DNA from: Bacteroidales bacterium UBA5206
GTDB taxonomy: Bacteria > Bacteroidota > Bacteroidia > Bacteroidales > Tenuifilaceae
DNA length: 30,896 bases
Assembly (NCBI GenBank): GCA_002412705.1
Contig: DHVO01000211.1
Coordinates: 1-30,896 of the forward strand
Direction of reading: 5' to 3'
Part shown: positions 1 to 8,210 of the stretch, in pieces
Numbering within the stretch: the stretch's first letter is position 1
How the letters are laid out: every line of letters starts with the position of its first letter
The notes under the pieces: model-generated
Database searches by the model: none
Told to the model about the DNA's origin: nothing
Seen by the model: only the letters and a program-made list of their open reading frames with translations
Made by a program: the position numbers and the translations under genes

Positions 1-600
1 AAGGTTCAAAAGGAGAACCTACAATCGCAATTCGAGGTGCTTAAGCAGCAAATGAACCCTCACTTTCTATTTAACAGTTTGAATGTACTTTCGAGCCTAA
101 TTAGCAGGGATGTAAACAAATCGCAGCAGTTTATAGATGAGTTCTCTCATATTTACCGGTACGTTCTTGAAACCATAGAGAAACCCGTAGTAACCCTAAA
201 TAGAGAACTTGGGTTTGTACGATCGTATATGTTTTTACAGCAAATTAGGTATGGCGAAAATTTAAACTTTAATATCAGCATTCCGTCCAGTATTCTTAAC
301 CTATACATGCCTCCGCTATCGCTACAAATGGTGTTGGAAAATGCAATAAAGCATAATGTTATTAACGAGGGTAACCCTTTACATATAGATATTTTTTCTG
401 ATAATGGATGGCTTGTGGTGCGAAACAATATTCAGCCTAAAATATCAATGAGCAAATCAACTGGGCTAGGCCAAAAGAATATGGTAAAGCGATATGCATT
501 GATATCTAGTATGATCCCTACATTTAGTGTAGTAACTAACTATTACGAAGTAAAACTGCCTTTACTAAACGTTGAACACGATGAACGCATTGATAATTGA
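1..600 (+). CDS. LytS-type sensor histidine kinase, C-terminal part (5' end outside window)
   Basis: The frame is open from the first base, so the gene begins upstream; a GTG at 37 is only an internal codon. The fragment holds the His_kinase (PF06580) phosphoacceptor box QQMNPHFLFNSLN, with the His at about residue 21 of the fragment. An N-box follows (LENAIKHNVINEG) and a late glycine box (STGLGQKNMVKRYALI) of the HATPase fold. Kinases of this family autophosphorylate on that His and signal to LytTR regulators. The stop overlaps the start of the next gene, a LytTR regulator, which supports a cognate pair in one operon. Sensor and membrane segments are not visible here. Family assignment is secure; the signal sensed is unknown. 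Confidence 0.93.
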   Translation, partial: KVQKENLQSQFEVLKQQMNPHFLFNSLNVLSSLISRDVNKSQQFIDEFSHIYRYVLETIEKPVVTLNRELGFVRSYMFLQQIRYGENLNFNISIPSSILNLYMPPLSLQMVLENAIKHNVINEGNPLHIDIFSDNGWLVVRNNIQPKISMSKSTGLGQKNMVKRYALISSMIPTFSVVTNYYEVKLPLLNVEHDERIDN

Positions 601-1336
601 GGATGAGCCTTTGGCCGCAGAACGGCTGGAGCAAATGTTAGCAGATGTTGCCCCTAATATTTGCGTTTTAGCCAAATTAGGTTCTGTGAAAGATTCTGTG
701 CGATGGCTTATGCAAAATCAGGCTGACGTTATTTTTCTTGATATTCAACTTTCTGATGGTTTAAGCTTTAGCATTTTTGATCAGGTTGTGGTTTCAACAC
801 CCATAATTTTTACCACCGCATACGACCAGTATGCCATTAATGCATTCAAGTTAAACAGCATATCATATCTTTTAAAGCCAATAAGACGGGACGAACTAAT
901 AGAAAGCGTAAAAAAGTATAACCAGCTAAAAAGCGCTTTTAGTGTAGATTTCGACATGCTTTTGGCCTCAATTAGCGGCAGAGAACCAGCCTTTAAGCGT
1001 CGGTTTCTTATCCAAATTGGCGATAAGATTAAGAAGATTGAGATTGATGAGATTGCCTACTTCTATGTAATGGATAAAGCGGTTTACATAAAGCTATTCC
1101 ATGGCAGCTCATACCCAATTGAGTATTCACTGGAACGGCTGGAAGGAATTCTTGACCCCAAGTCCTTTTTTAGGATTAACAGAAAGTACATTGTTAACCT
1201 AAGCTCTATTGTGGAAATGGTTGCCTACTCGCGTGGGAGGGTGAAGTTGGAGCTAAATCCAGCTCCCGATGAGGAGTTTGATGCCATCGTAAGCATTGAT
1301 AGATCGGCAGAATTTAAAAATTGGTTAAACAGCTAA
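581..1336 (+). CDS. LytTR-family response regulator
   Basis: A 251-residue regulator. The N-terminal receiver (about 1-120) has the acidic pair E7/D8, phosphoacceptor D54 (VIFLDIQLSDG) and the LLKPI lysine. The C-terminal LytTR DNA-binding domain (about 140-245) includes SFFRINRKYIVNL. I chose the ATG at 581 over an in-frame TTG at 572 because MNALIIEDEP is the normal receiver start. The start lies inside the 3' end of the upstream kinase gene (about 20 bp overlap), so translational coupling with that LytS partner is likely. The target genes are not shown by the sequence; the next gene or the exported protein after it are possibilities. Confidence 0.95.
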   Translation: MNALIIEDEPLAAERLEQMLADVAPNICVLAKLGSVKDSVRWLMQNQADVIFLDIQLSDGLSFSIFDQVVVSTPIIFTTAYDQYAINAFKLNSISYLLKPIRRDELIESVKKYNQLKSAFSVDFDMLLASISGREPAFKRRFLIQIGDKIKKIEIDEIAYFYVMDKAVYIKLFHGSSYPIEYSLERLEGILDPKSFFRINRKYIVNLSSIVEMVAYSRGRVKLELNPAPDEEFDAIVSIDRSAEFKNWLNS

Positions 1337-1349
1337 TTAGTTTTGTATT

Positions 1350-1946
1350 ATGCAAAAGTTTGGTTCTCTTAGCGGTTGGCGCTTGTTCCTTAAGGAGATG
1401 CTACCCATTGTGATTGGAGTTTTACTGGCATTTTTGATTAATAGCTTTGGGGAAACCTACCGCGTACATCGTAAAGTAGAAAAGGTTCAAAGACTTATTA
1501 TATCAGAGCTGCAAAGCAATATGGAGGAGGCGTTTAAAACGGTTGATGTTCAAAAAGCAAAATTGGCTTTTTTCGATATTGATATTGATAGTTTGCTTAG
1601 CTCAAAGGATGTTAAGCCCTCATTTAGCAATCTTAAGTCTGGAGGGTTTCGTATGACTTCCCTAAACAATTCTGCATGGCATGCTGCCAATGGCTCAAAT
1701 ATAATCTCGGAGTTCAACTTTGAGGACTTGCAAATGCTTACGGAAATATATCTGCTTCAAGAAATGCTACAAAAATTTACCCCTCAAATTCAAGAAACCG
1801 TTTTCCATAGCGATTACTATAACCCAGGGTTAACAAGAGTCGTGTTCGATAATGTGAAATTCATGTCTCTGGCGTATATCAATATAAATGAGCAGTACGC
1901 TTTAAAAGTTAAAGCTTACCTTGTTAAAAAACAGACCTGGAGATAG
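1350..1946 (+). CDS. Small membrane-anchored protein of unknown function (DUF6090-like)
   Basis: A 198-residue protein with one N-terminal hydrophobic segment (about 16-33, MLPIVIGVLLAFLINSFGE). A charged, probably helical stretch follows (RVHRKVEKVQRLIISELQSN), then a soluble domain with no catalytic motif I can recognise. The layout, a short cytoplasmic start, one membrane helix and then IISELQSN, resembles the DUF6090-type proteins common in Bacteroidota; this is a memory-based similarity, not a search result. It starts 13 bp after the LytTR regulator on the same strand and is probably cotranscribed with it. Function unknown. Confidence 0.75.
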   Translation: MQKFGSLSGWRLFLKEMLPIVIGVLLAFLINSFGETYRVHRKVEKVQRLIISELQSNMEEAFKTVDVQKAKLAFFDIDIDSLLSSKDVKPSFSNLKSGGFRMTSLNNSAWHAANGSNIISEFNFEDLQMLTEIYLLQEMLQKFTPQIQETVFHSDYYNPGLTRVVFDNVKFMSLAYININEQYALKVKAYLVKKQTWR

Positions 1947-1955
1947 CGGCTCACA

Positions 1956-1984
1956 TTGTTTTTATCTTCTTTTGATATATTTGC
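1956..1984 (+). promoter_or_regulatory. Bacteroidota-type promoter for the DUF2279 gene
   Basis: A -33 TTG at 1956-1958 and a -7 box TATATTTGC at 1976-1984 match TAnnTTTG exactly with a 17-bp spacer. Transcription would start near 1990, about 20 nt before the TTG start codon at 2009. This argues that the exported protein is transcribed separately from the LytS/LytTR operon. Pattern match only. Confidence 0.5.
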
Positions 1985-2008
1985 GGTGAATCATCTATAT
2001 CTATAGGT

Positions 2009-2923
2009 TTGCGCATTACTATACTATGGTTTGTACTGTTACAACTCCTTTCTGCAAGTGTAGATGCGCAGGAAGCAGTAGCCTATACCGATTCTTCAAA
2101 AAAGCAGCGAACCCTTTTTTATAGAGCATCCTTGTACACAGGGGCTTACTATGCCACGTCAATGGTAATAATGAGCAAAACTTGGTATAAGGATCGTGAA
2201 CTTGTTCCATTCCATTTTTATAATGATAGCAAGGGTTACCAGCAGGTAGATAAGTTTGGGCATGCCTTTGGAGGGTATGTGTATAGTTACATTGGGCATT
2301 CCTATTTAAAGTCGCGCGGTTTTTCGCAGCTGGAGGCTTTGACAATAGGTGGTACACTGGGTTTTGTGTTGCAGGCACCCATAGAAATTATGGATGGTAT
2401 TCACGAAGGGTATGGCTTTTCTTGGGGCGATATGGTTGCAAATGCGTCTGGCTCGGCGTTAGTAATAGGACAGGAGCTACTATTCGGTGAGCAAATTGTG
2501 AAGTATAAGTTCAGCTACTGGGAATCGGAGTATGCATCCAGAGCCAATGGTTATTTAGGTAAGAGTACCTTTGATAGGGTATTAAAAGATTATAATGGGC
2601 ATACATACTGGTTATCGGTACCCATTGCTAAAATATTTCCTAACAGGAGGATTCCTCCTTGGTTGTGTATATCATTTGGTTACGGCGCAAATGGCATGTA
2701 TGGTGAGTTTTATAATATATCAGAGTATAATGGAGTTAGCATCCCTTATGCTAGAAGGTATAGGCAATACATTGTTTCTTTGGATATCGATTGGACAAAA
2801 ATACCCACGCAATCTAAGTTTCTCAAAGTGGTCTTTAAAGGGCTAACCTTTGTTAAATTTCCGTTTTCGGCCATAGAGCTAACCAGTAGTGGTCAAGTAA
2901 AGGGGCATTGGATCTACTATTAG
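2009..2923 (+). CDS. Exported DUF2279-family protein
   Basis: A 304-residue protein with a signal peptide (MRITILWFVLLQLLSASVDA, cleavage near residue 20 before QEA). The mature part carries the DUF2279 (YfiM-like) core: TWYKD, FHFYNDSKGYQQVDKFGHAF, a hydrophobic GYVYSYIG stretch and EIMDGIHEGYGFSWGDMVAN, whose polar residues may line a membrane-interface site. The family has no agreed function; Bacteroidota members are exported and may sit at the outer membrane. The start is a TTG: the upstream frame contains only ATA or ATT alternatives before a stop at 1973, and the signal peptide begins here. A TAnnTTTG promoter lies 25-50 bp upstream. Confidence 0.8.
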   Translation: MRITILWFVLLQLLSASVDAQEAVAYTDSSKKQRTLFYRASLYTGAYYATSMVIMSKTWYKDRELVPFHFYNDSKGYQQVDKFGHAFGGYVYSYIGHSYLKSRGFSQLEALTIGGTLGFVLQAPIEIMDGIHEGYGFSWGDMVANASGSALVIGQELLFGEQIVKYKFSYWESEYASRANGYLGKSTFDRVLKDYNGHTYWLSVPIAKIFPNRRIPPWLCISFGYGANGMYGEFYNISEYNGVSIPYARRYRQYIVSLDIDWTKIPTQSKFLKVVFKGLTFVKFPFSAIELTSSGQVKGHWIYY

Positions 2924-3025
2924 AGTAAAGCTGTAACCATACACCTTCAGCCTCCCTTTTTTCACCTTCAGCGTTTAGTTTTTCGCTTCTGGCATAATTT
3001 TTTTTACCCATTTAATAGGGGGTGC

Positions 3026-3033
3026 TAGTTTTG
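3026..3033 (+). promoter_or_regulatory. Candidate -7 box for the metallopeptidase operon
   Basis: TAGTTTTG matches TAnnTTTG and lies about 50 bp before the ATG at 3086. No clear -33 TTG is found at the expected distance, so this is a weak call. Confidence 0.3.
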
Positions 3034-3085
3034 ATGTATCTTATACTAACCAATAGAATAAGTTAAAAAGTAATACTAACGTTTT

Positions 3086-4387
3086 ATGTTACAGAAGAAT
3101 ACTAATGCGTGCAGGTTTCTCAAAAGTTCTCTTTTTTGTACATTACTTCTAAGTGTCGCTATGCTTGGTAAAGCGCAAGGGCCCGAAATTCCATACTTCT
3201 ATAATTCAAACACTACGCTCAGCTGGGCAAGCGCGGCAGTAACATTTAAAAGTGGTTCTGCAATGAAAGTGCCTTTTTTTCCTGTCGTTAAAACTTCTCG
3301 TAGTCCCTTTGGAACAGATGATTATAGCAGGGATATTAACATAGAGGCCAAGGTTTTTTACGTGTCAAATTTTGGAACTTATTTTAGTATTCAATCTGGA
3401 AATGAGAACGTAACTGGCAGGGCAGTTCTTTTGGGGTATGACAAAAGCGTGGATACCGTATCGTTGGTCGATGCCATATACCATTTCGAAAAAAATGGAG
3501 CTGCAATGGTAGTGCTTTACTATCCAAATGAGCAGTATCCGTACAAGCGATTTCTTAATACAGTTCTAGACTCTATAGATATTCCTATAGTAACAGTCTC
3601 CAATAAGAGTGCAAACGATATTCTTACCGCTGCAGGTTATGATATTGATGAGCTTACCGAAAATTTAAAGAATGGTTTATATCCAAAAGCCGCAGAGCTT
3701 ATTTGTTCGTTTAGGCTTAATGTAAAGGGTTCATTTAGCACTATGAGTTCGCAGTATAGCCTAATAAGGTTTAATAGAGAGCTAATAGACTCTTTGGACA
3801 TTCAGAATACCCTGAAAATTAACGACGATGCATGTGCTTTTCTTCTGGGCTTATTTAAGCCTTTAAATCCAAAGTTGGAGCAACTGCGTATTACCTATTT
3901 CTCCGATTACGACGAAAAGCTATTCTTTACATCCCATTTTGGGTCTGGCTTAGCTGCTGCTAATGGGATATATTCTGTGCTAGGCGCTATTGCCCCTTCC
4001 TACGAACTTGCTGTTCATGAGCTTACTCACAAACTTTTTAGTAGCAATTGGAATGGGAACTGCTCCTTTTTAAGTGAAGGAATTGCTATGTATGCGCAGG
4101 ATATGAGCATTGAATCGAATGCCAATAATGTTGCCACTTATAACTATTTAAGGAATAATGAGCTTATGCCGCTATCCAAAATGGTTAACATGGATATTGG
4201 CGAAGATGATAATACTAAAATGGGCTACTATGCATCAGGTTCCTTTGTGCAGTTCATTATAGAGAAGTGGGGACAAAAGGCGTTTCTTGATTTGTGGAAA
4301 ACTGACAGGGAGTGGAAGCAAATTTATGGCAAGAGCCTAACTGAGCTGGAACAGGAGTGGCATAACTGGCTTAGTAAAAATGTCTAA
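3086..4387 (+). CDS. Secreted gluzincin-type metallopeptidase (peptidase MA-like) with N-terminal PA-like region
   Basis: A 433-residue secreted protein with a signal peptide ending near AMLGKAQ (residue 31). The catalytic zinc motif is HELTH at 311-315, with the third ligand Glu 16 residues further on (E331 in FLSEGIAMY). This HExxH-E arrangement is that of gluzincins of the peptidase MA-like type. The C-terminal segment GSFVQFIIEKWGQKAF and a late LTELEQEWHNWL are also typical of that group. Residues about 85-180 (YVSNFGTYFSIQSGN, VVLYYPNEQYPY, DIPIVTVSNKSA) read like a protease-associated domain, which usually positions substrate. It heads a same-strand cluster containing a second, divergent peptidase of the same class. 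Activity is inferred; substrate unknown. Confidence 0.82.
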   Translation: MLQKNTNACRFLKSSLFCTLLLSVAMLGKAQGPEIPYFYNSNTTLSWASAAVTFKSGSAMKVPFFPVVKTSRSPFGTDDYSRDINIEAKVFYVSNFGTYFSIQSGNENVTGRAVLLGYDKSVDTVSLVDAIYHFEKNGAAMVVLYYPNEQYPYKRFLNTVLDSIDIPIVTVSNKSANDILTAAGYDIDELTENLKNGLYPKAAELICSFRLNVKGSFSTMSSQYSLIRFNRELIDSLDIQNTLKINDDACAFLLGLFKPLNPKLEQLRITYFSDYDEKLFFTSHFGSGLAAANGIYSVLGAIAPSYELAVHELTHKLFSSNWNGNCSFLSEGIAMYAQDMSIESNANNVATYNYLRNNELMPLSKMVNMDIGEDDNTKMGYYASGSFVQFIIEKWGQKAFLDLWKTDREWKQIYGKSLTELEQEWHNWLSKNV

Positions 4388-4411
4388 CTAGTTAAAATAA
4401 TATCAATTACT

Positions 4412-4861
4412 ATGAGGTTCTTATTTGCAATTCTTTTTATTGTTACAAGTAGTACAGTCGCTTTATCACAAAACAGCGAGAGTAGTCTTGTTGACACTAC
4501 TGCACAAGTTATTTTGCAGCTAAATAGGGCTATGGAAGAGGCATTCTATGCCAACGATTATTTAAAGTTAGCATCGTTTTACTCCGATAGTGCTGTGCTT
4601 ATTGGTGAAAAGCATGAAATAAAGGGCCGAACTGCAATAGATAATTACTGGGTTGGGCTTAATGGCAGGGGTGTTGCTTGGAGCCTCGAGAACATTTCAA
4701 TTGACCATTGTGGCGATATGGCTGTGCAACGCGGAATATCTACGCTAACAGTAAAGAATGCTAATGGCGATAATTTTGTTTCTAAGGTTAGGTTTACTCT
4801 ATTCTGGAAAAAATATAATGATACTTGGCTAATAGAAATTGACCATTACTCATTGTTTTAG
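4412..4861 (+). CDS. Exported SnoaL/DUF4440-like (NTF2-fold) protein
   Basis: A 149-residue protein with a signal peptide (MRFLFAILFIVTSSTVALS, cleavage near residue 19). The mature part follows the NTF2-like DUF4440 pattern: an N-terminal helix pair with NDYLKLASFYSDSAVLIG, the KGRTAIDNYWVGL turn, then strands ending RFTLFWKKYNDTWLIEIDHYSLF. The fold forms a cone-shaped pocket used by some relatives for catalysis and by others for ligand binding. It lies 24 bp after one metallopeptidase gene and about 50 bp before another, so cotranscription is likely. No catalytic residue set allows a reaction to be named. Confidence 0.8.
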   Translation: MRFLFAILFIVTSSTVALSQNSESSLVDTTAQVILQLNRAMEEAFYANDYLKLASFYSDSAVLIGEKHEIKGRTAIDNYWVGLNGRGVAWSLENISIDHCGDMAVQRGISTLTVKNANGDNFVSKVRFTLFWKKYNDTWLIEIDHYSLF

Positions 4862-4909
4862 GATTCAGTTAATTAGGTCTTCCCTAGGGGTAAAAAATAA
4901 ATATTGTCA

Positions 4910-6166
4910 ATGCTAAAAATCAGAACTTTGGCTATAGTTTTATCAATAGCCGCAATAATCTTTTTCTCAAGAGCTGCTGCGCAGGATTCCAAATTTGTAC
5001 CAATGGACGATTACTACTCATTAATGGTAAAATTTCATTCTGTTGATACGGTTCTTGTCGTTTTCCCCAGTGGTAACCTAATTACTAAAGCCGATTCAGC
5101 GTTTATAACTGGCTTTGTTTTTTGGGGAAAGCAACCCCATTACTTGTTTAAGGAAGAGCACTCTCTTAAGTCTTCCGATTATAAAATGAACATACAACTT
5201 TTTGGTGCCTATTACCTTTTCTCAAAAAAGCGCTTGTTGGAAGTTCCTATAGAGCAGTGTGATGCGGGATTTAGGGTAGATACTAATGTTTTTAGTCATC
5301 CTCACGATGCCTTTTTTTACATAACCGATTCTGCAACTCGATTCTACACATGTAAGAACACCCCTGAGGCACCATTCCCAATTAGGGCGCTGGTTACAGG
5401 TGCTTACCAGCTTAATGTTTTTAATGGGTATAACTATGCGCTAAATGGTTTCTATTCCGATGTTACTGGTGCAAAACGGCTGAATAGTGTTTCCCTATTT
5501 CGCAATAGGTATTTTAAGCAACCCTACTCAAGCAATTTTTTTAATATATTCATATCAAACGATTTAGGTGCCGATTCGTTAAAAAGGTCTATTGCCCAGG
5601 AAATTGATTCATTTGTGCTACAATTATGTTCCCTACTTAAGTGCGATACAGCATTAGTTCCCACAACAAATTTGTACTTTTATAAAAACAGGGAGGAGCT
5701 TCAGCTATTTTTAGCTCAGCCGTTGGGTAATACTATGTATGGTAAATCTCTTGGTGATGCCAACCATATTGCAGGTCTAAACCTGTCTATTCTAAAGCAT
5801 GAGGTAGGGCACACTGTAATAGATAACGCAATAGGGCTTAATCCCAATCCTTTTTGGCAAGAGGGCTTTAGGCAGTTTTCTGATTATTTCTTTAGCGCCG
5901 AATCTTTGGCCAAGGATAAGGATACTACCTCTCAAAATATACAGCTACTAAGCAGTTCGTTGGTGAGCAACAGTAACGGCATCTACTACAATAATTGGAA
6001 CCACTACGCAATATCTGGTTGCTTTGTAAAATTTGTGATTGATAAGATAGGTTTTACTCAATTCAAACAGCAGTATATTGATGGTTCTATCGAAAAGTAC
6101 ATTTTGGAGAAGCATAATCTATCAATGGACGATTTGATAATAGAGTATAAATCGAGCGTATTATAA
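4910..6166 (+). CDS. Secreted gluzincin-type metallopeptidase, second copy
   Basis: A 418-residue exported protein. The signal peptide runs MLKIRTLAIVLSIAAIIFFSRAAAQ with cleavage near residue 25. Zinc motif: HEVGH at 297-301, with third ligand E318 17 residues later (PFWQEGFRQF). As in the peptidase at 3086, a SGCFVKFVIDKIGFTQFKQQ segment and a C-terminal LSMDDLIIEYKS follow, so the two are paralogs in the catalytic half. The N-terminal 200 residues differ and show no clear PA-like pattern. The ATG at 4910 is preferred to an in-frame TTG at 4904. Both peptidases have a long poorly conserved N-terminal region, which may set specificity. Confidence 0.82.
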   Translation: MLKIRTLAIVLSIAAIIFFSRAAAQDSKFVPMDDYYSLMVKFHSVDTVLVVFPSGNLITKADSAFITGFVFWGKQPHYLFKEEHSLKSSDYKMNIQLFGAYYLFSKKRLLEVPIEQCDAGFRVDTNVFSHPHDAFFYITDSATRFYTCKNTPEAPFPIRALVTGAYQLNVFNGYNYALNGFYSDVTGAKRLNSVSLFRNRYFKQPYSSNFFNIFISNDLGADSLKRSIAQEIDSFVLQLCSLLKCDTALVPTTNLYFYKNREELQLFLAQPLGNTMYGKSLGDANHIAGLNLSILKHEVGHTVIDNAIGLNPNPFWQEGFRQFSDYFFSAESLAKDKDTTSQNIQLLSSSLVSNSNGIYYNNWNHYAISGCFVKFVIDKIGFTQFKQQYIDGSIEKYILEKHNLSMDDLIIEYKSSVL

Positions 6167-6197
6167 CAAGGTTCTAATAATTAGTAAAAGGCACATT

Positions 6198-7088
6198 ATG
6201 GCAAGTTTACAGAGCTATTTTTTACGTTTTCTTTTAAAGAGAACCGTTAATTGGAATAAGCCCTTAAATGAGGTTAGGGACTTTCATCGCTCCGTACAAA
6301 CCAAAGAGGTAGTTCCGGGTGGTATAACCATTAAGAAAATAGACAGTCCAAATTTTAATGCTGAGTGGTTTGTTCCGCAAGGAGTTAATTTCTCGCAAAC
6401 ACTTGTTTATATTCATGGGGGCGGCTATTGCCTAGGAGTGGTTGATGCAAACAGGAACTTTGTGCTGATGTTAGCCAAATTCCTACAACAGCCCATTATT
6501 TTGTTGGATTATCCTTTGGCACCCGAAAATCCTTTTCCTGCAGCATTATCACACTCTGTTAACCTTTACGAGTGGTTGCTTAAGGAGGCTAAATTTTTAC
6601 CCAGTAACATAGGTTATATTGCCGACTCTTCTGGCTGTGGGCTCACCTTGGCAACTTTTCAAGAAACAAAAGCAAGGGGGTTGGGCTTACCCAAGTTCCA
6701 AATTTTTATGTCGCCTGTTGTTGATTTAACCCGTAGTGGAAAATCGTTTGTGGAGAAGACCAAAAAGGATCCCTTTTCATTGAAAAAGGGCTTTTTTATT
6801 GATGATAATTACATTCAGGGAAACGACCCTGCAAATCCAAAGTTCTCTCCAATATTTGGAAACTTGTTATTAATGCCAAGTACCCTTATTCAGGCCAGCG
6901 AGTATGATGTGTTTCTTAGCGACTCCGAAATGCTTGCAGCAAAGCTAAAGGATGCGGGTGTTGATGTAAGTTATAGCCTGTGGAAAAAGCTATGGCATAA
7001 TTTTCAAATGAGCTATACTTTGCTGCCCGAAGGAAAACGTGCTCTTAACGAGATACGTTGTTTTGTGAGTAGTTACTTCACTACATAG
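6198..7088 (+). CDS. Alpha/beta hydrolase-3 family (HSL-type) esterase
   Basis: A 296-residue hydrolase of the hormone-sensitive-lipase/acetyl-esterase group. The oxyanion motif HGGG is at 73-76. The nucleophile elbow reads ADSSG rather than the usual GDSAG, with S144 the expected nucleophile. D237 (ASEYDVF) and H267 (LWHNFQM) complete the triad, and DYPLAPENPFPAAL at 104-117 is typical of the family. There is no signal peptide, so unlike its three upstream neighbours it appears cytoplasmic; a lone hydrophobic patch near residues 6-14 is too short to call. It begins 31 bp after the second metallopeptidase and probably ends that operon. Likely a carboxylesterase; substrate unknown. Confidence 0.88.
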   Translation: MASLQSYFLRFLLKRTVNWNKPLNEVRDFHRSVQTKEVVPGGITIKKIDSPNFNAEWFVPQGVNFSQTLVYIHGGGYCLGVVDANRNFVLMLAKFLQQPIILLDYPLAPENPFPAALSHSVNLYEWLLKEAKFLPSNIGYIADSSGCGLTLATFQETKARGLGLPKFQIFMSPVVDLTRSGKSFVEKTKKDPFSLKKGFFIDDNYIQGNDPANPKFSPIFGNLLLMPSTLIQASEYDVFLSDSEMLAAKLKDAGVDVSYSLWKKLWHNFQMSYTLLPEGKRALNEIRCFVSSYFTT

Positions 7089-7230
7089 TTGGCAATGTGG
7101 ACTCTAATGTAAGATGAGACCAATTTTTAGTGAGATGAGCCGCCCAATACTTAGGCATTTACTTAATTCGCTTTCTTGTTCAAAAAGAAACAATATTGTT
7201 CGCTTTCGAACAAATGAATTTGAATAGAAC

Positions 7231-7297
7231 GGTAATTATACTGTTGATAAACAGCCGAATGGCAAAGTTGGTTCGGTTTTTATATTTTGTTGCTGGT
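7231..7297 (+). promoter_or_regulatory. Possible diverged operator/promoter of the first LuxR-type gene
   Basis: A GGTAAT half-site at 7231-7236 lies inside the imperfect palindrome ACGGTAATTATACTGT (7229-7244). It stands 37 bp from a TTG at 7268, the same distance as GGTAAT to the -33 TTG in the promoters of the genes at 8211 and 9108. TTTTGTTGCT at 7285-7294 matches the start of their -7 region, but the rest of the box is lost and the second arm is barely recognisable. Weak on its own; it gains value only from the two better copies. Confidence 0.3.
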
Positions 7298-7327
7298 CTA
7301 CTAATTAGCTGTTAATGCCAAAATAAA

Positions 7328-8044
7328 ATGTACCAAAAAGCAATTTTTAGCTTTACCAATGAACGAGTAGCCATTGTTAGTCAGAATAGTTTCTTTGCGC
7401 TAGGGTTACAGCATTTTCTTTATGATGAACTGGGTTGTAAGTGTGTGGTAATTCACTCATCTATTAAAGAGTTTTTTTCTGATAATCATTGTAAAGAGTT
7501 TGATGTAGTAGTGTTTAATAATGATGTTATTTCTGGCTATGAGTTTCATTCTTATGCATTGTTTAACGGACTACTCGGTTGCTCTAAGTGTATTTTTATT
7601 GGTGATATTAGGGTTTCGTTGGTAAATATGCTCATGAGTAGCTTTGGTGCTGTTGCCTTCCTTTTGAACAACGATGATTTAGAAGAGATAGTAAGGGCGT
7701 TAACCTTTTTATATACAGAGCGTACCTACTCTTCTAGGCTATTTAATGAATACTTAAGGGCAAATACCGCTGGCGATGAGAATAGCCTGGAGCAAATTAC
7801 CCCAAGGGAGCACGAGGTGCTTAATTTGCTGTGTCATGGCCACGATACCGACACAATTGCATCTCTACTAAATATTAGCCCAAGAACTGTCGTTAGGCAC
7901 AAAACCAACTTGATGCAAAAAACGGGAGCGGTAAGTACGCTTCACATGGTAACATCGTTTCTTAACCCCACCTTTACCGATACCATTTCTTATCCCTTAA
8001 AGCTGCAAGCAATAGTACGCCCTCAGCGGCGAAGGGTATTGTAA
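7328..8044 (+). CDS. LuxR-type transcriptional regulator with degenerate receiver (paralog 1)
   Basis: A 238-residue protein. A C-terminal LuxR/GerE helix-turn-helix spans 157-212 (ITPREHEVLNLLC, NISPRTVVRHKTNLMQK). The N-terminal 130 residues have the secondary-structure rhythm of a NarL-type receiver. Where the phosphoacceptor Asp should be, the strand reads FDVVVFNN, and the conserved Lys near the end is replaced (FLLNNDD). It is therefore unlikely to be switched by ordinary Asp phosphorylation. It is a close paralog of the product at 8211: same length class, HTH at the same residues, matching N-termini (MYQKAIFSFTNE against MYNKAIFRFSNE). No histidine kinase is adjacent. Targets may be the inverted-repeat promoters downstream. 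Confidence 0.88.
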   Translation: MYQKAIFSFTNERVAIVSQNSFFALGLQHFLYDELGCKCVVIHSSIKEFFSDNHCKEFDVVVFNNDVISGYEFHSYALFNGLLGCSKCIFIGDIRVSLVNMLMSSFGAVAFLLNNDDLEEIVRALTFLYTERTYSSRLFNEYLRANTAGDENSLEQITPREHEVLNLLCHGHDTDTIASLLNISPRTVVRHKTNLMQKTGAVSTLHMVTSFLNPTFTDTISYPLKLQAIVRPQRRRVL

Positions 8045-8090
8045 TTCCCTTGTTTATTTCACTCTACACCATATTTCTAGCTAACGTGTT

Positions 8091-8130
8091 GTGGTAATAA
8101 ATTACCACTAAAATGGTAATTTATTACAAT
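8091..8130 (+). promoter_or_regulatory. Inverted-repeat operator upstream of the second LuxR-type gene
   Basis: Arms at 8094-8107 (GTAATAAATTACCA) and 8114-8127 (TGGTAATTTATTAC) are perfectly complementary over 14 nt with a 6-nt spacer. Each arm is itself near-palindromic: GTGGTAAT-AA-ATTACCAC at 8091-8108 and ATGGTAAT-TT-ATTACAAT at 8113-8130. Their centres are 22 bp apart, about two helical turns, as for two regulator dimers on one face of the DNA. The block ends where the -33 TTG begins. The same arrangement recurs at 8944-8983. Protein binding is inferred. Confidence 0.7.
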
Positions 8131-8160
8131 TGCCATGCATACATATCTTTTGTTGCTTTG
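8130..8160 (+). promoter_or_regulatory. Promoter of the second LuxR-type gene
   Basis: A -33 TTG at 8130-8132, a 20-bp spacer and a -7 box TTGCTTTG at 8153-8160 (one mismatch to TAnnTTTG). The same elements with the same spacing occur at 8983-9013. The expected transcription start near 8166 excludes starts upstream of the ATG at 8211. Confidence 0.55.
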
Positions 8161-8210
8161 CAGCCCCTAAATTTCCTAACAAAATATATGAAAATGATTA
8201 TAACATAGAG

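Noticed and set aside
7196..7213. Stem TTGTTCG/CGAACAA with CTTT loop
   Set aside because: Only 7 bp, no T-tract and no repetition elsewhere; could be chance.
8130..8210. In-frame upstream extension of the second LuxR-type gene
   Set aside because: The -7 box lies inside it and the paralog starts at the equivalent of 8211.
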